From positions 177,540 to 241,539 of the forward strand of contig NZ_QJSP01000012.1 of the NCBI RefSeq assembly GCF_003217475.1: a DNA stretch of 64,000 bases, in the 5' to 3' direction. The translations under genes and the position numbers were made by a program. Positions within the stretch are counted from its first letter, which is position 1. Every line of letters begins with the position of its first letter. The notes beneath the pieces were generated by a model that was not told where the DNA came from, searched no databases, and saw only the letters and a list, made by a program, of their open reading frames with translations. The DNA comes from Williamsia limnetica (GTDB taxonomy: Bacteria > Actinomycetota > Actinomycetes > Mycobacteriales > Mycobacteriaceae). Shown here one piece after another: positions 1 through 8,858 of this stretch.

Positions 1-3000
1 GTGACGTGCTGCCAGCCGGTGACAAACCGGGCGTACGTCTCATGGCTGACGGGCGCGACCTCGGCCCGACTCGCGGCCAGCGAAGCTCGGCGAAGGCCGG
101 AGAGGACCTCCGTGTTGCACCACTGTTCACTGCTGCGCAGGGTGCCTTCGGGTTCGGGCCGAAAGTCTCCTTCGACGACCCGGCGTGAACTCGCGAGACG
201 AACGAGGGTGTCGCGTACGACCGCGACACCGAGGCCGAGCGCGGTGGCCGCGTCGGCGGCGACAAACGGGCCGTGGGTGCGCGCGTAACGCCCGATCAGA
301 TCACCCAGCGGGTCGTCGACCGGTTCGAGGAACGCCATCGGAAGACCCTGTGGGGGAGGGATGCCCAGCCCGTCGCGAAGTCTGCCCGCATCCTCGGCGG
401 CGGCGAACAGCAGCTCACCGCCGCGGGGTATTTCGATCGCGCGGCCGACCGCCACGAGTTCTGCGAGTAACGGGAGCGGAGCGTCGCCGGTGAACCGAGC
501 GGCGACGTCGGACTCGCTGAGCGGTCCGAGCCATCGCAACAGATCTGCGATCCCCTCGATGTCGCGGGCTTGGCGTTCGGGATGCAGGCGCTGCAGTTTG
601 GCCTCGGTGTCCGCGATGACGTTCTGATCGAGCAGCTCCCGCAGGTCGACCCGACCCAGCAATTGGGCCAGCAGTGCGGTGTCAAGCGAGAGGGTGGCCG
701 CGCGACGCTCGGCGAGCGGGGCGTCGTCGGCATACATGAACGCTCCGACGTAGCCGAACAGCAACGACGACGCCATCGGTGAGGGGGTTTCGGTCTCGAT
801 CTCGATGACGCGTAGACGTCGATCAGCGACTTTCGTGAGCATGCCGACCAGTGCGGGGAGGTCGTAGACGTCCTGCAGACATTCGCGGAAGGCTTCGAGG
901 ATGATGGGGAACTGCGGGAACTTTCGTGCCACGTCGAGCAGCTGGGCGCTGCGCTGGCGCTGTTGCCACAGCGGCGCACGCTTGCCGGGATTACGGCGCG
1001 GCAGCAGCAGTGCGCGTGCGGCGCACTCCCGAAAACGCGAAGCGAACATCGCCGAACCACCGAGTTGTTCGGTGACGATCTGCTCGATCTCGTCGGGGTC
1101 GAAATGGAAGAGCGCGGCGCCGGGTGGTTGATCGTCGGTGTCGGGGAGGCGGACGATGATGCCGTCGTCGGCAGCGGAGACGGCGCCGTCGATTCCGTAG
1201 TCCTGTTGCAGGCGGGCAGCGACGGCGCTCGCCCATGGCGCGTGCACGCGTAAGCCGTACGGAGAGTGCAGGATCACTCGCCAGTCACCGAGTTCGTCTC
1301 GAAACCTTTCGACGAGCAGGGTGCGGTCGGTGGGCAGGTGGCCGGTCGCGGCCTGCTGCTCGGACACGAGCTGTGCGAGGTTGTCACGAGCGAACTGGTT
1401 GAGCCCCAACCGTTCCACGTGCGCGCCGAACTTCTCGGGTTTGGCCAATTCGCCGACGAACTTACCGATCGCCTCGCCGAGTTCGGCGGGCCTGCCGATG
1501 CTGTCGCCGTGCCAGAAGGGCAGGCGCCCTGCCTGACCGAACGCCGGCGTCACCAGCACCCGATCGTGGGTGATGTCCTCGATTCGCCAGCTGGTGGCAC
1601 CGAGCGCGAACACGTCACCGACGCGGGACTCGTAGACCATTTCCTCGTCGAGTTCGCCGACTCGCGTTTGCTTTTCGCCGACCATGTACACCGCGAAAAG
1701 GCCGCGATCGGGGATGGCGCCTCCCGAGGTGACGGCCAGCCGCTGGGCGCCCGGCCTGCCGGTGAGCGTGCCCTGTGCGCGGTCCCAGACGATGCGTGGT
1801 CGCAGTTCGGCGAACTCATCGGACGGATACCGCCCGGACAGCAGGTCGAGTGTCGCATCGAACACCGGCCGCGCCAGCGTTGCGTAGGGCGCGCTGCGGC
1901 GGACGGTCTGATACCAGTCGTCGACGTCGATGGTGCCGGTGGCACAGGCGGCGACGGTCTGCTGCGCGAGCACATCCAGCGGATTGGCGGGGACGGTGAG
2001 TTCTTCGATCAGTCCGTCGGTCATCCGCTCTACGAGCACCGCGCAGCGCAGCAGATCCCCGCGGTGCTTGGGGAACAGCACACCCTGGCTGATCTCGCCG
2101 ACCTGATGGCCGGCGCGTCCGACGCGCTGCAGGCCGCTGGCGACGGAGGGCGGCGCCTCCACCTGGATCACCAGGTCGACGGCACCCATGTCGATACCGA
2201 GTTCGAGGCTGCTGGTGGCCACCACGCAGCGCAAGCGGCCGGACTTGAGCTCGTCCTCGATCTGGCCGCGCACCTCTTTGCTCACCGAACCGTGGTGGGC
2301 GCGCGCCAGGAGCGGTTCTGCCCCGGAGCTGATGCCACTGCCGAGCATGTGCGCGGGCGCTCCACCGGGCACGGCCGGATTGGGCGCGGACTCGGTGGGA
2401 TCGCCCAGGCGGGTGGCGTGTACCTCGTTGAGGCGGGCCGTCAACTGTTCGGACAGTCGCCGCGAGTTGGTGAACACGATCGTCGACCGGTTCTTCTCGA
2501 TGAGATCGACGATCGAGCTCTCGACGTACGGCCACAGCGACCCGGCCGCGGGCGCCGACGCCTCGTCGTCGATCTCCTCGCTGCTCGCGATCACCGGGAT
2601 GTTGGTCATGTCGGCGACGGGGACGTTGACCGACAGGTCGAAGGTCTTGGCGGCGGGCGGTTGGACCACCGTGCAGGGCCTGCTCCCGGAGAGGAATCCG
2701 GCGATCCGCTCGGGCGGCCTGACGGTCGCCGACAATCCGATGCGCTGGGCGGGTTTGTCGAGCAGGGTGTCCAGACGCTCGAGGGACAGTGCCAGGTGCG
2801 TGCCGCGTTTGGTACCGGCCACGGCGTGCACTTCGTCGACGATGACCGTCTCGACGTTGTCGAGGGTCTCCCGTGCTGCCGAGGTGAGCATCAGGAACAG
2901 CGACTCGGGCGTGGTGATGAGGATGTCCGGCGGCTTGCGCAGGAGTTGGCGGCGCTGCGCGGCGGGGGTGTCTCCGGAGCGGACGCCGACGGTGATGTCC

Positions 3001-3380
3001 GCGATCGGTTCGTCCATCTGCTGGGCGGCGCGGGTCAAGCCGATCAGCGGCGCCCGCAGGTTCCGTTCGACGTCCACCGCGAGCGCTTTGAGCGGGGAGA
3101 CGTAGAGGACGCGGGTGCCGGTGGTGGAGGTCTCGGACTGCGGCCTCGACAACTGATCGAGTGCCCACAGGAATGCCGACAACGTCTTACCCGAGCCGGT
3201 GGGGGCGACCACCAGGGTGTTCTCGCCGGCCGAGATGGCATTCCAGGCACCGAGCTGCGCGGAGGTCGGCTCGGGGAAGGCCGAGGTGAACCAGGCCCGG
3301 GTAGGTGCGGCAAACCGGCCCATGACCTGCTGCGGGTCGAGCCCGGCAGGGGCTGAGGAAGAAGACTTGCGGGCGGCCAT
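1..3380 (-). CDS. lhr: Lhr-like ATP-dependent helicase (C-terminus outside window)
   Basis: Superfamily 2 DNA helicase of the large Lhr family, ATP-driven and linked to DNA repair. Translated leftward from the ATG at 3380, the frame stays open for about 1126 residues to the window edge. It shows a Q-motif-like stretch (PTSAQLGAWNAIS), Walker A APTGSGKT near residue 60, the Walker B box VDEVHA, the motif LSATVRPPERIAGFL, and helicase-C motifs such as SSLELGIDMG and QRVGRAGHQ. Family members are about 1500 residues, so roughly the last quarter is missing because the window ends, not through truncation. It is divergent from the B12-controlled cbtBA genes and is probably unrelated to them. The long open frames on the opposite strand are coding shadows. 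Confidence 0.93.
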   Translation of the reverse strand, partial: MAARKSSSSAPAGLDPQQVMGRFAAPTRAWFTSAFPEPTSAQLGAWNAISAGENTLVVAPTGSGKTLSAFLWALDQLSRPQSETSTTGTRVLYVSPLKALAVDVERNLRAPLIGLTRAAQQMDEPIADITVGVRSGDTPAAQRRQLLRKPPDILITTPESLFLMLTSAARETLDNVETVIVDEVHAVAGTKRGTHLALSLERLDTLLDKPAQRIGLSATVRPPERIAGFLSGSRPCTVVQPPAAKTFDLSVNVPVADMTNIPVIASSEEIDDEASAPAAGSLWPYVESSIVDLIEKNRSTIVFTNSRRLSEQLTARLNEVHATRLGDPTESAPNPAVPGGAPAHMLGSGISSGAEPLLARAHHGSVSKEVRGQIEDELKSGRLRCVVATSSLELGIDMGAVDLVIQVEAPPSVASGLQRVGRAGHQVGEISQGVLFPKHRGDLLRCAVLVERMTDGLIEELTVPANPLDVLAQQTVAACATGTIDVDDWYQTVRRSAPYATLARPVFDATLDLLSGRYPSDEFAELRPRIVWDRAQGTLTGRPGAQRLAVTSGGAIPDRGLFAVYMVGEKQTRVGELDEEMVYESRVGDVFALGATSWRIEDITHDRVLVTPAFGQAGRLPFWHGDSIGRPAELGEAIGKFVGELAKPEKFGAHVERLGLNQFARDNLAQLVSEQQAATGHLPTDRTLLVERFRDELGDWRVILHSPYGLRVHAPWASAVAARLQQDYGIDGAVSAADDGIIVRLPDTDDQPPGAALFHFDPDEIEQIVTEQLGGSAMFASRFRECAARALLLPRRNPGKRAPLWQQRQRSAQLLDVARKFPQFPIILEAFRECLQDVYDLPALVGMLTKVADRRLRVIEIETETPSPMASSLLFGYVGAFMYADDAPLAERRAATLSLDTALLAQLLGRVDLRELLDQNVIADTEAKLQRLHPERQARDIEGIADLLRWLGPLSESDVAARFTGDAPLPLLAELVAVGRAIEIPRGGELLFAAAEDAGRLRDGLGIPPPQGLPMAFLEPVDDPLGDLIGRYARTHGPFVAADAATALGLGVAVVRDTLVRLASSRRVVEGDFRPEPEGTLRSSEQWCNTEVLSGLRRASLAASRAEVAPVSHETYARFVTGWQHV

Positions 3381-3464
3381 TGCTCCATGATCCACGAGAG
3401 GTCGGACATCGTCGGTGTTCTTGATCCTGCCTGCAGTTGACCGGGCAAAACGCAGCGGAATACA

Positions 3465-3570
3465 GTCACACCGAACCAGGTGAACGGGAAATCCGGTGTG
3501 AATCCGGAACGGTCGCGCCACTGTGAGTTCCGGCGGGCACTGCCCCGGTGGACGAGTCAGGGCTCCGGCG
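3465..3570 (+). promoter_or_regulatory. Cobalamin (B12) riboswitch
   Basis: The leader of cbtB carries the conserved core of the cobalamin riboswitch: gggaaatccggtgtgaatcc, then cggtcgcgccactgtgag, then the B12-box-like gagtcagg near 3553-3562. It lies on the + strand and ends about 55 nt before the cbtB start, placing it to shut off cobalt uptake when adenosylcobalamin is plentiful. Exact ends are approximate because I did not fold it. Confidence 0.88.
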
Positions 3571-3625
3571 CTTGGCGACAACCACGTGTGACGCGGGACG
3601 CGTAATCCCGCGAGAGGAGACATAC

Positions 3626-3862
3626 ATGTCCAGTCCATCGATGGCGCAACCACTTTCGGCAAAGCCCGCGCTGGCGATCTCGGTGCCCGACGTGTCGGCG
3701 GTCAACGCTGCACTCTGGCTGACCGCCACCACGCTGGTCGCCGGACTCGCCTATTACTTCCTGGGTTTCGATCAGGGAGCGGTGTCCGTTTTCGGTTCCG
3801 ACACCCATGTGCACGAATACATCCACGACGCTCGCCATTTCCTCGGCTTCCCCTGCCACTGA
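3626..3862 (+). CDS. cbtB: CbtB-type cobalt transporter small subunit
   Basis: 78-residue protein with one membrane segment (about residues 25-46, AALWLTATTLVAGLAYYFLG) and a histidine-rich C-terminus (HVHEYIHDARHFLGFPCH) that can bind Co(II). CbtB is the small partner of CbtA in a cobalt importer that is predicted, rather than fully proven, from its recurrent B12-riboswitch control. The ATG at 3626 has a good ribosome-binding site (gagaggaga) and directly follows the riboswitch. cbtA begins 25 nt downstream, so both are on one transcript. Confidence 0.88.
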   Translation: MSSPSMAQPLSAKPALAISVPDVSAVNAALWLTATTLVAGLAYYFLGFDQGAVSVFGSDTHVHEYIHDARHFLGFPCH

Positions 3863-3887
3863 GCCACCGAGGCCGAGGACTGAGTTC

Positions 3888-4706
3888 ATGGAAAAGAAGT
3901 TCATCGGCGCAGGTCTGCTCTCAGGCCTGGTCGCCGGCATTCTCGCGTTCGTGTTCGCCCGCATCTACATCGAACCGCTGGTCGAGCGGGCCATCGGTTA
4001 CGAAGAGGGTTTCGGCCACGCCGAACTGGACGTGGCCGGAGGGGACGCCGGACACGACCACGGTGAGTTGTTCTCGCGAACCGTCCAGCAGAATTGGGGC
4101 GCAGGCACCGGCACGGTCGTCTTCGGCCTGATCATCGGTGCGCTCTTCGCGGTCGCCTTCACCGTCGTATGGTCCTATGTCGGCCGGCGCCATCCTCGGG
4201 TCGATCCGCGCGTCGTGGCTGCGCTGCTGGCCGTCGGTGGATTCGTGGCGGTGTACCTGGTCCCGTTCAGCGCGTATCCGGCCAATCCGCCTGCCGTCGG
4301 CAGCGATGACACCATCGGGGCACGCAGCGGTGCCTATCTCACGATCCTGCTGTTGTCGGTCGCCTTCCTGGCCGCCGCCACCGTGCTGGCGTTCTGGCTC
4401 GCACCGCGGGTCGGCGGCGTGCTCTCGGCAGTCGCGGGCGGGGTTTCCTACCTCATCGCAGTCGGCATCAGCATCGCGTTGCTCCCGAGCTTCGACGAGG
4501 TCCCCGGTCCGCTGCTGGACGGCAATGTCATCGTGTTCCCGGGCTTTCCGGCCGACCTCATCGGAGACTTCCGGTACTACTCGATCGTCAACCAGGTGAT
4601 CCTGTGGGGCGTGCTGGGGCTCGGCTTCGCCCTGTCACTCACGTGGATCGGCAAGCGCGCCGCCCGCGGGGCCGGCGCCACGACACCTCGGGAAAGCGTT
4701 CGCTGA
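3888..4706 (+). CDS. cbtA: CbtA family cobalt transporter
   Basis: 272-residue membrane protein that starts MEKKFIGAGLLSGLVAGILA, typical of CbtA, and has about five to six hydrophobic segments. An acidic/histidine loop (GHAELDVAGGDAGHDHGE, roughly residues 44-61) between the first two segments is a plausible metal-binding site. It forms the predicted cobalt importer with CbtB upstream, under the same riboswitch. The start at 3888 was chosen because the family begins with this MEKK-like sequence; an upstream in-frame extension would overlap cbtB. Its stop overlaps the next gene. Confidence 0.88.
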   Translation: MEKKFIGAGLLSGLVAGILAFVFARIYIEPLVERAIGYEEGFGHAELDVAGGDAGHDHGELFSRTVQQNWGAGTGTVVFGLIIGALFAVAFTVVWSYVGRRHPRVDPRVVAALLAVGGFVAVYLVPFSAYPANPPAVGSDDTIGARSGAYLTILLLSVAFLAAATVLAFWLAPRVGGVLSAVAGGVSYLIAVGISIALLPSFDEVPGPLLDGNVIVFPGFPADLIGDFRYYSIVNQVILWGVLGLGFALSLTWIGKRAARGAGATTPRESVR

Positions 4707-5236
4707 AACTTCGACTGATCACCTCGGCTCGGACCGGGCCCAACGTGGCACTGCGGTTCGGTGCGCACGACGACCCACTCGACAAACGCGGCCGCGCCGA
4801 TTGTGCACGGCTGCGCTTGTCGTATCCGGAAACCGTTCGCATCGCGCCCGATCGCTCGGCAAGCGAGACCGCTGCCGAGATAGGGGTCCACGGCGTCGTC
4901 GACAACGCCTTGGCCGCACTGGATGTGGGGCGATGGGCGGGCCTCACCCCGGACCAAGTCGATCCTGCGGAGTTGGGGGAGTGGTTCGCCGATCCGGACT
5001 CGAGTCCCCATGGCGGTGAAAGCGTCACGGCATTCCTTGGCCGACTGAGTGTTTGGCTCAACATCCCGCGGGCGGTCGATGTCGGTGCGGTGGTGGCGAG
5101 CGGTACTGCGCAGGGACTGGTCGCTGCAGCACTGGGCGTGGACTTCTGGAGTGTGGACGTCGCGCCTGCCGCGGTGATCGATCTCGAGCGCCGGGGCGAG
5201 CGGTGGCGGCTCCGGCTCGGCTCGACCAATTTCTGA
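4703..5236 (+). CDS. Histidine-phosphatase-like protein following cbtA (start uncertain)
   Basis: Protein that resembles phosphoglycerate-mutase/histidine-phosphatase family members found after cbtA in actinobacteria. The N-terminus (LRLITSARTGPN) has SART where the catalytic RHG histidine motif normally is. The later part includes GGESVTAFLGRLSVWL, like the G-ES---F--R--- segment of this family. No ATG is available at the expected position. A CTG at 4703 overlaps the cbtA stop by three bases and matches the usual N-terminus; GTG codons at 4643 or 4604 are alternatives that would overlap cbtA by 64-103 nt. A role in cobalt or B12 metabolism (CobC-like) is suggested only by context, and loss of the RHG motif makes normal phosphatase activity doubtful. 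Confidence 0.62.
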   Translation: MKLRLITSARTGPNVALRFGAHDDPLDKRGRADCARLRLSYPETVRIAPDRSASETAAEIGVHGVVDNALAALDVGRWAGLTPDQVDPAELGEWFADPDSSPHGGESVTAFLGRLSVWLNIPRAVDVGAVVASGTAQGLVAAALGVDFWSVDVAPAAVIDLERRGERWRLRLGSTNF

Positions 5237-5245
5237 AACCTGTTC

Positions 5246-5271
5246 CTGAAATTGATTTCAGATTCTAGTAT
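5246..5271 (+). promoter_or_regulatory. Inverted repeat and -10-like box before the acyl-CoA dehydrogenase
   Basis: ctgaaa-ttga-tttcag (5246-5261) is a perfect 6-bp inverted repeat, followed by the -10-like tagtat at 5266-5271, about 39 nt before the dehydrogenase start. It could be an operator overlapping a promoter, or a weak hairpin after the preceding gene. Confidence 0.4.
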
Positions 5272-5309
5272 TGGCAGAAAGCACGAATGCTGACGCTAGG
5301 GGAAACTGC

Positions 5310-6545
5310 ATGTTCGAGTGGTCCGAAGAAGACCTGATGGTGCGCGACGCGGTGCGCGGGTTCATCGACAAGGAGATCCGTCCGCACATCGATGAGCTCG
5401 AAACAGGCGTTCTGCCCCCGTACGACATCATCCGGAACCTGCTCAAGACCTTCGGTGTCGATGCGATGGCGAGTGATGCCCTGGACAAAGAGTTTGCTCA
5501 TGACGAGGCTGTGGCCCGCGGTGAGGCCGAGCCGAAGAAAGCGTCGCCCGGCGCCGGTATGACGTCGATGGGCTCCATTCTCAACATCGAACTGGCGGGC
5601 GTGAGCCTGGGCATCGTCGCCTCGATGGGGGTCAGTCTCGGACTGACACCGTCAACGATCCGTTCCAAGGGCACGCTGGCTCAAAAGAAACGCTGGCTTC
5701 CGGACCTCGTCACCATGAACAAAGTGGGCGCGTGGGCCATCACCGAACCGGACTCGGGCTCGGACGCCTTGGGAGGCATGAAGACAACCGTCAAGCGAGA
5801 CGGCGAGAACTACATCCTCAACGGGCAGAAGACCTTCATCACCAATGGTCCGTTCGCCGACACGATCGTCGTCTTCGCAAAGCTCGACGACGGTGATGCG
5901 AGTGTCGACCGACGTCGACGCAAGGTGCTCACGTTCGTGCTCGACAAGGGTATGGAGGGCCTGGCGCAGGGCAAGCCGTTCAAGAAGATGGGCATCATGT
6001 CGTCGCCGACCGGCGAGCTGTTCTTCGACAACGTCAAACTCGACAAGGATCGTCTCCTCGGTGAAACCGAAGAGGTCGGTGAGAAGGGCGGCGGTGACGG
6101 CGCGAAAGCCGGATTCGTGCTCGAGCGCGTGGGCATCGCCTCGCTCTCGCTCGGCATCATCAACGAATGTCAGCGCCTGTGTGTCGACTACGCCAAGCAG
6201 CGCATGTTGTGGGGTAAGCCGATCTCGGAGTTGCAGCTGATCCAACTCAAGCTCGCAGAAATGGAGGTCGCCCGATTCAACGTCCAGAACATGGTGTTCC
6301 ACGCGCTCGAACGTGCGCAGTCAGGAAAGCCGTTGGGCCTCGCCGAGGCGTCGGCAATGAAGCTCTACTCGTCCCGGGCCGCCACCGATGTCGCCATGGA
6401 GGCGATCCAGTTGTTCGGCGGAAATGGCTACATGACCGAATATCGGGTCGAGCAACTCGCCCGCGACGCTAAATCCCTGATGATCTACGCCGGCAGCAAC
6501 GAAATCCAGACCACCCACGTGGCCAAAGGCGTCCTGGCCAGGTAA
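5310..6545 (+). CDS. Acyl-CoA dehydrogenase family protein
   Basis: FAD-dependent dehydrogenase that introduces the alpha-beta double bond in an acyl-CoA thioester. The 411-residue protein has the N-terminal helical domain, the motif WAITEPDSGSDALGG near residues 145-160, the substrate-loop segment NGQKTFITNG, and the C-terminal YAGSNEIQ. The position holding the catalytic Glu in medium-chain enzymes (YEG) is Ala here, while a Glu in VLERVGIAS (about residue 272) is where isovaleryl- and long-chain-type enzymes place theirs. A branched, long-chain or steroid-side-chain substrate is therefore plausible. The ATG at 5310 follows the ribosome-binding site aggggaaa. A strong hairpin ends the transcript. 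Confidence 0.9.
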   Translation: MFEWSEEDLMVRDAVRGFIDKEIRPHIDELETGVLPPYDIIRNLLKTFGVDAMASDALDKEFAHDEAVARGEAEPKKASPGAGMTSMGSILNIELAGVSLGIVASMGVSLGLTPSTIRSKGTLAQKKRWLPDLVTMNKVGAWAITEPDSGSDALGGMKTTVKRDGENYILNGQKTFITNGPFADTIVVFAKLDDGDASVDRRRRKVLTFVLDKGMEGLAQGKPFKKMGIMSSPTGELFFDNVKLDKDRLLGETEEVGEKGGGDGAKAGFVLERVGIASLSLGIINECQRLCVDYAKQRMLWGKPISELQLIQLKLAEMEVARFNVQNMVFHALERAQSGKPLGLAEASAMKLYSSRAATDVAMEAIQLFGGNGYMTEYRVEQLARDAKSLMIYAGSNEIQTTHVAKGVLAR

Positions 6546-6550
6546 TTCAC

Positions 6551-6630
6551 CCCCCATAAACCCAGTCGAAACAGGCAAACCCAGCAGCTGCAGCTGCTGG
6601 GTTTGCCTGCTTTGGCTGGGTTCGTGGGGG
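6551..6630. terminator. Two-tier hairpin terminator with perfect 38-bp palindrome
   Basis: A perfect palindrome at 6572-6609 (caggcaaacccagcagctg and its complement, no loop) is nested in outer arms 6551-6565 and 6616-6630 that pair at 13 of 15 positions. It begins 6 nt after the acyl-CoA dehydrogenase stop and should isolate that gene from the tetR operon. No T-tract follows. Confidence 0.75.
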
Positions 6631-6640
6631 CTATGTGGGA

Positions 6641-6676
6641 AGAACTTACAAACAGACTGGACTGTTTCTTAGTTCT
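6641..6676. promoter_or_regulatory. Candidate TetR operator (36-bp imperfect dyad)
   Basis: A dyad centred at about 6658 has arms agaact...aaacag and ctgttt...agttct; 14 of 18 position pairs match. It lies 18 nt before the tetR start, the usual place for autoregulation, and would control the whole tetR-monooxygenase-oxidase set. Confidence 0.6.
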
Positions 6677-6693
6677 CCGCTAGCCTCCTTGAT

Positions 6694-7302
6694 GTGGCGA
6701 CCAACACAGCAACGACCGATGAGACGGATGCGGCCCGCACGCCGAGCCGTACACAGGCCGAGCGCACCGCGCTGATGCGTGCCCGCCTGCTCGACGCGGC
6801 CATCTCCTGCCTCATCGACAAGGGGTATTCCGGGACCAGCACCCAGGAGATCTCCCGGCGCGCGGGGGTGTCGAGGGGCGCACAGCTCCACCATTTCCCG
6901 ACCAAGGAGTCGCTCGTGGTGGCGGCGGTCGAGCATCTGGTGGAACAACGGCTCGCCGAATTGCTCGACGCGCACGCGGCCGGACAAGAAGCGAGCGTGG
7001 AAGTCTTCCTCGACGCGTTCTCCGGCCCCCTGTTCTATGCGGCGCTCGAACTGTGGATCGCCGCCCGCACCGACCCTGCCCTGCACGCAGCGGTTCTGCC
7101 GCTGGAGGCGCGGGTCAACGAAGCGATCAACACCGGTGGCGCCGTGATCTTCGGAGACCGGATGACGCCCGAGGCAATCGAGATCAGCGTCGAATTGGCG
7201 CGCGGGCTCGCCGTATCGGCGCTGTTCCGCAACGACAAGTCCGACCAGGAGCTACGTAAACGCCTGGTCCCGATATGGGAGGCCATGGTGACAACCAAAT
7301 GA
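6694..7302 (+). CDS. TetR family transcriptional regulator
   Basis: 202-residue repressor-type regulator. The N-terminal helix-turn-helix reads STQEISRRAGVSRGAQLHHF (about residues 49-68), preceded by the usual LLDAAISCLIDKGY helix; the C-terminal part is an all-helical ligand domain. It starts with GTG at 6694, just after a 36-bp dyad that is a likely autoregulatory operator. Its stop overlaps the next start by 4 nt (ATGA), so it is co-translated with the monooxygenase, GMC oxidase and decarboxylase-like genes it presumably controls. The ligand is unknown, probably a lipid-like or cyclic ketone substrate of that pathway. Confidence 0.88.
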   Translation: MATNTATTDETDAARTPSRTQAERTALMRARLLDAAISCLIDKGYSGTSTQEISRRAGVSRGAQLHHFPTKESLVVAAVEHLVEQRLAELLDAHAAGQEASVEVFLDAFSGPLFYAALELWIAARTDPALHAAVLPLEARVNEAINTGGAVIFGDRMTPEAIEISVELARGLAVSALFRNDKSDQELRKRLVPIWEAMVTTK

Positions 7303-8858
7303 CCGCTATCACGACCGGTGAGGCGCCGCTCGCCGCGTTGCCCACGCACGTCGACACCTTGATCGTCGGCACCGGCTTCGCCGGGTTGGCCGCCGCACAC
7401 AGGATTCTGAAGGGCGATCGCAACGCCGACGTCATTCTCATCGAACGGGCGGGCGATGTCGGTGGGACCTGGCGAGACAACACCTACCCCGGCGCCGCCT
7501 GCGACGTGCCGAGCAACCTGTACTCGTTCTCGTTCGCGCCGAGCCCGGACTGGTCGAACAACTATGCGCGGCAGCCGGAGATTTTCAGCTATCTGCAGTC
7601 GGTCGCCGACGATTTCGGGTTTCGCGGACGCACCCTGTTCGATTGCGAACTGCTGGGTGGACGTTGGGATCCGCAGTCCTCACGATGGGTCGTAGAGACA
7701 TCGCGGGGAGTGATTTCGGCGAAGGTGCTCGTCGCCGCCACCGGGACACTGTCGAACCCGAGCCTGCCGAACGTTCCCGGTCTCGCTGACTTCAGCGGGA
7801 CGATGTTCCACAGCGCCACGTGGGACCACAGCTTCGACCCGACAGGAAAGCGCATCGCGGTTGTCGGTACCGGCGCGTCAGCCATCCAGTTCGTTCCCGA
7901 ATTGGCCCGGTCTGCTGCACATTTGACAGTGCTGCAGCGCACCCCGGCGTGGATCATCCCCAGGCTCGACCGCCCGGTCGGCAAGCTCGAGCGCGCCCTC
8001 TACCGGATGCTGCCTTCCACTCAGAAGCTCGCCCGCGGCGGTCTCTACCTGTATCGCGAGGCCTACGTCGTCGCGTTGGCGAAGTTCACGTTCTTGCTTC
8101 CGCTGTTCAAGCTGCTGGCGATGAGTCAGCTACGCAGACAGGTGAAAGACCCTGTGCTGCGCAAGAAATTGACCCCGAAGTTCACCATCGGGTGCAAGCG
8201 GATGTTGCTCAGTAACACCTGGCTGCCCACGCTGGCGCGTCCAGATGTGAATCTCGTCGACCATGGGGTGTCTGCCGTGACCGCCGACGGGGTCGTCGAC
8301 TCGTCCGGCGTCGAGCACAAAGTTGACGCGGTGATCTTCGGGACCGGATTCACTGCCACCGAGCCGCCCGTCGCAAAGGTGCTCCACGGCACCGATGGCC
8401 GTAGCCTCGCCGACATCTGGGACGGCAGCCCCAACGCCTACCGCGGAACCACGGTCCACGGGTTTCCCAACCTCTTCCTCATGTACGGCCCGAACACGAA
8501 CCTGGGCCACAGCTCGATCGTGTACATGCTCGAGTCGCAGGCCAACTACATCAGTTCTGCCCTGCAGCAGATGGGCGACCGAAAAGTGTTCAGTATCAAC
8601 GTGAACCGAAGCTCTCAGGACTTCTACAATTCGGCGATCGACGAGGGCCTCGACGGTACGGTCTGGAACTCCGGTGGCTGTTCGAGCTGGTACTTCGACA
8701 AGAACGGCCGCAACTCGGTGATGTGGCCGACGTTCACCTGGGGCTTTCGGCAATTGCTGCGCACCGCCGACCTGAGCGACTACGAAGTGAAAACAAGCGA
8801 GACACCGCGTGATGCAGAGGTGTCCGTGTCCCATGCCCAGGAAAGCGAGTCCGCATGA
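7299..8858 (+). CDS. Flavin-containing Baeyer-Villiger-type monooxygenase
   Basis: 519-residue FAD/NADPH monooxygenase. It has the N-terminal dinucleotide fold GTGFAGLAAAH (about residues 25-35), the ERAGDVGGTWRDNTYPG segment typical of cyclohexanone- and EthA-type enzymes, the fingerprint FSGTMFHSATWDH (close to FxGxxxHxxxW), and a second nucleotide fold GTGASAIQF. It probably inserts oxygen next to a ketone or hydroxylates a lipophilic substrate. It overlaps tetR upstream and the GMC oxidase downstream by 4 nt each, so the three products are made in concert: an oxidase giving a ketone next to a monooxygenase that consumes it is a sensible pair. Confidence 0.9.
   Translation: MTAITTGEAPLAALPTHVDTLIVGTGFAGLAAAHRILKGDRNADVILIERAGDVGGTWRDNTYPGAACDVPSNLYSFSFAPSPDWSNNYARQPEIFSYLQSVADDFGFRGRTLFDCELLGGRWDPQSSRWVVETSRGVISAKVLVAATGTLSNPSLPNVPGLADFSGTMFHSATWDHSFDPTGKRIAVVGTGASAIQFVPELARSAAHLTVLQRTPAWIIPRLDRPVGKLERALYRMLPSTQKLARGGLYLYREAYVVALAKFTFLLPLFKLLAMSQLRRQVKDPVLRKKLTPKFTIGCKRMLLSNTWLPTLARPDVNLVDHGVSAVTADGVVDSSGVEHKVDAVIFGTGFTATEPPVAKVLHGTDGRSLADIWDGSPNAYRGTTVHGFPNLFLMYGPNTNLGHSSIVYMLESQANYISSALQQMGDRKVFSINVNRSSQDFYNSAIDEGLDGTVWNSGGCSSWYFDKNGRNSVMWPTFTWGFRQLLRTADLSDYEVKTSETPRDAEVSVSHAQESESA

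Noticed and set aside
1266..3356. Long open frame on the + strand inside the helicase gene
   Set aside because: The opposite strand encodes a continuous helicase with Walker A, DEVH and helicase-C motifs; this frame has no recognisable domain and is a high-GC shadow.
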